64,000 nucleotides of DNA from Neobacillus sp. FSL H8-0543 (GTDB taxonomy: Bacteria; Bacillota; Bacilli; Bacillales; Cytobacillaceae): contig NZ_CP151943.1 in NCBI RefSeq assembly GCF_038592905.1, forward strand, positions 3,174,501 through 3,238,500. Direction: 5' to 3'. The notes below the pieces were generated by a model. The model was not told the origin of the DNA and made no database searches. It saw only the letters and a list, made by a program, of their open reading frames with translations. This document shows, piece after piece, positions 63,311 to 64,000 of the stretch; position 1 is the first letter of the stretch; every line of letters starts with the position of its first letter. The position numbers and the translations under genes are program-made.

Positions 63311-63476
63311 GATGATTGCCCCCTCTTTAGCTTTTGTGTCATACTGATTTTTCTCTATTATAACATTTTTAATGTGAAAAAATTATGTCTGAAAATCCAC
63401 AATAACTGTTTTAAATCACTTAAAGGAAACTAGGTTTATGATAAAATGGGAAGGCAGAGAATGGAGGTTGCAGCTC

Positions 63477-63932
63477 ATGAGTACTCTTTATCAAGTTCTT
63501 GTAGTCATACATATTTTTTCAGCTATTTTAGGCATGGGTCCTGGGTTTATTTTAATGACGGTTGTGAAAGGGTCGAAAACAATGACCGAATTAAGACATT
63601 CCCATGCAATAAGGCATTCCCTACATATTTTTGTCATGATTGGCGGTACCCTTTTATTAATTACTGGTTTAATCATGGGTTCCATAAATCTAAATCTATT
63701 TAAAATGGGCTGGTATGTAACAAGTCTCGGACTCTTTTTGGCAGCACTTGCCATGGGACCGCTCGTTTTGTCACCAAGGTCAAAACCTATTAAAGCATTA
63801 TTACATTCCCACCAAGGCGATGACATTCCTGAAGAATACAATCGATTATCAAAAGAACTTTTTCGCTATGAATCCCTTGAAAATATAATTTTCCTGATCA
63901 TTATTGCGTTAATGATTCTAAAACCATTTTAA
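63477..63932 (+). CDS. DUF2269-like membrane protein
   Basis: 151 residues with four helices: YQVLVVIHIFSAILGMGPGFILMTVVKGS, LHIFVMIGGTLLLITGLIMGSINLNLF, WYVTSLGLFLAALAMGPLVLSPRSKPI and LENIIFLIIIALMILKPF. The histidine in VVIHIFSAILGMGP and one in RHSLHIF resemble the DUF2269/haem-associated small membrane proteins, but haem binding is not shown. ATG 63477 has GGAGG eight bases upstream; an earlier in-frame ATG at 63438 has none. Confidence 0.82.
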   Translation: MSTLYQVLVVIHIFSAILGMGPGFILMTVVKGSKTMTELRHSHAIRHSLHIFVMIGGTLLLITGLIMGSINLNLFKMGWYVTSLGLFLAALAMGPLVLSPRSKPIKALLHSHQGDDIPEEYNRLSKELFRYESLENIIFLIIIALMILKPF

Positions 63933-63937
63933 TATAA

Positions 63938-63972
63938 AGGGTATGGCTAATGAACAGCCATTCCTTTTTTTA
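63938..63972 (+). terminator. Terminator after the DUF2269-like gene
   Basis: GGTATGGCT pairs with AGCCATTCC (one mismatch), followed by TTTTTTTATTT. Confidence 0.75.
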
Positions 63973-64000
63973 TTTGTATAAATATGAATTACCTTAATTT

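Overview
The window looks like chromosomal DNA of a low-GC, spore-forming Bacillaceae species of the Bacillus/Neobacillus type. Pointers are strong AGGAGG-type ribosome sites, frequent TTG and GTG starts, a gntR-gntK-gntP-gntZ operon in Bacillus order, small Bacillus-type proteins (YezD, the CxxH/CxxC family) and rho-independent terminators after most units. I found no tRNA, rRNA, prophage or CRISPR.

Layout. 0-3.4 kb (minus): an ECF vitamin-type transporter (S, duplicated ATPase, T) behind a purine riboswitch with promoter and terminator. 3.4-5.9 kb: a split chromate transporter and an LD-carboxypeptidase broken by a stop codon. 6-12.4 kb: methylmalonyl-CoA epimerase, a lipase-like hydrolase, a serine hydrolase, a tyrosine-phosphatase-like protein that lacks a normal start codon, a hotdog protein and a BcrAB-type ABC exporter. 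12.4-15.8 kb: a patchy region with an acetyltransferase, an XRE regulator with membrane partner, and remnants of an esterase and a serpin. 15.8-23.8 kb: mostly single genes, including a WGR-DUF4240 protein next to an ADP-ribosylglycohydrolase. 23.8-28.7 kb: yezD and the sulfate ABC transporter, with unusual leader structures. 28.7-35.1 kb (minus): a long UvrA-like protein, then phoX - CxxH/CxxC - tatA - tatC behind a probable PhoP box, i.e. a Tat substrate together with its own translocase. 35.4-44.2 kb: a lipoprotein, guaC, the fruR-fruK-fruA operon, and a two-component system whose kinase is frameshifted. 44.3-47.1 kb: two different tandem-repeat arrays, both with a period near 52 bp, around a MOSC protein. 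47.3-51.6 kb: two uncharacterised proteins, a YggT protein and a sigma/anti-sigma pair. 51.7-56.9 kb (minus): the gluconate operon with recognisable promoter, cre site and GntR operator. 57-64 kb: an Asp/His-rich repeat protein, an HD hydrolase, a 690-bp element with inverted ends and 11-bp flanking duplications, a glutathionyl-hydroquinone-reductase-like protein, acetyltransferases, a MalY/PatB C-S lyase, and a DUF454 protein whose family start codon reads ATT.

Functionally the window is dominated by nutrient uptake and its local control: purine-responsive ECF uptake, sulfate import, phosphate-starvation phosphatase export, fructose PTS and gluconate use. Each has visible cis-regulatory DNA. 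I did not find a complete defence island or a biosynthetic cluster. The least explained items are the 52-bp arrays, the riboswitch/transporter pairing, the WGR/ADP-ribose hydrolase pair and the 690-bp element.
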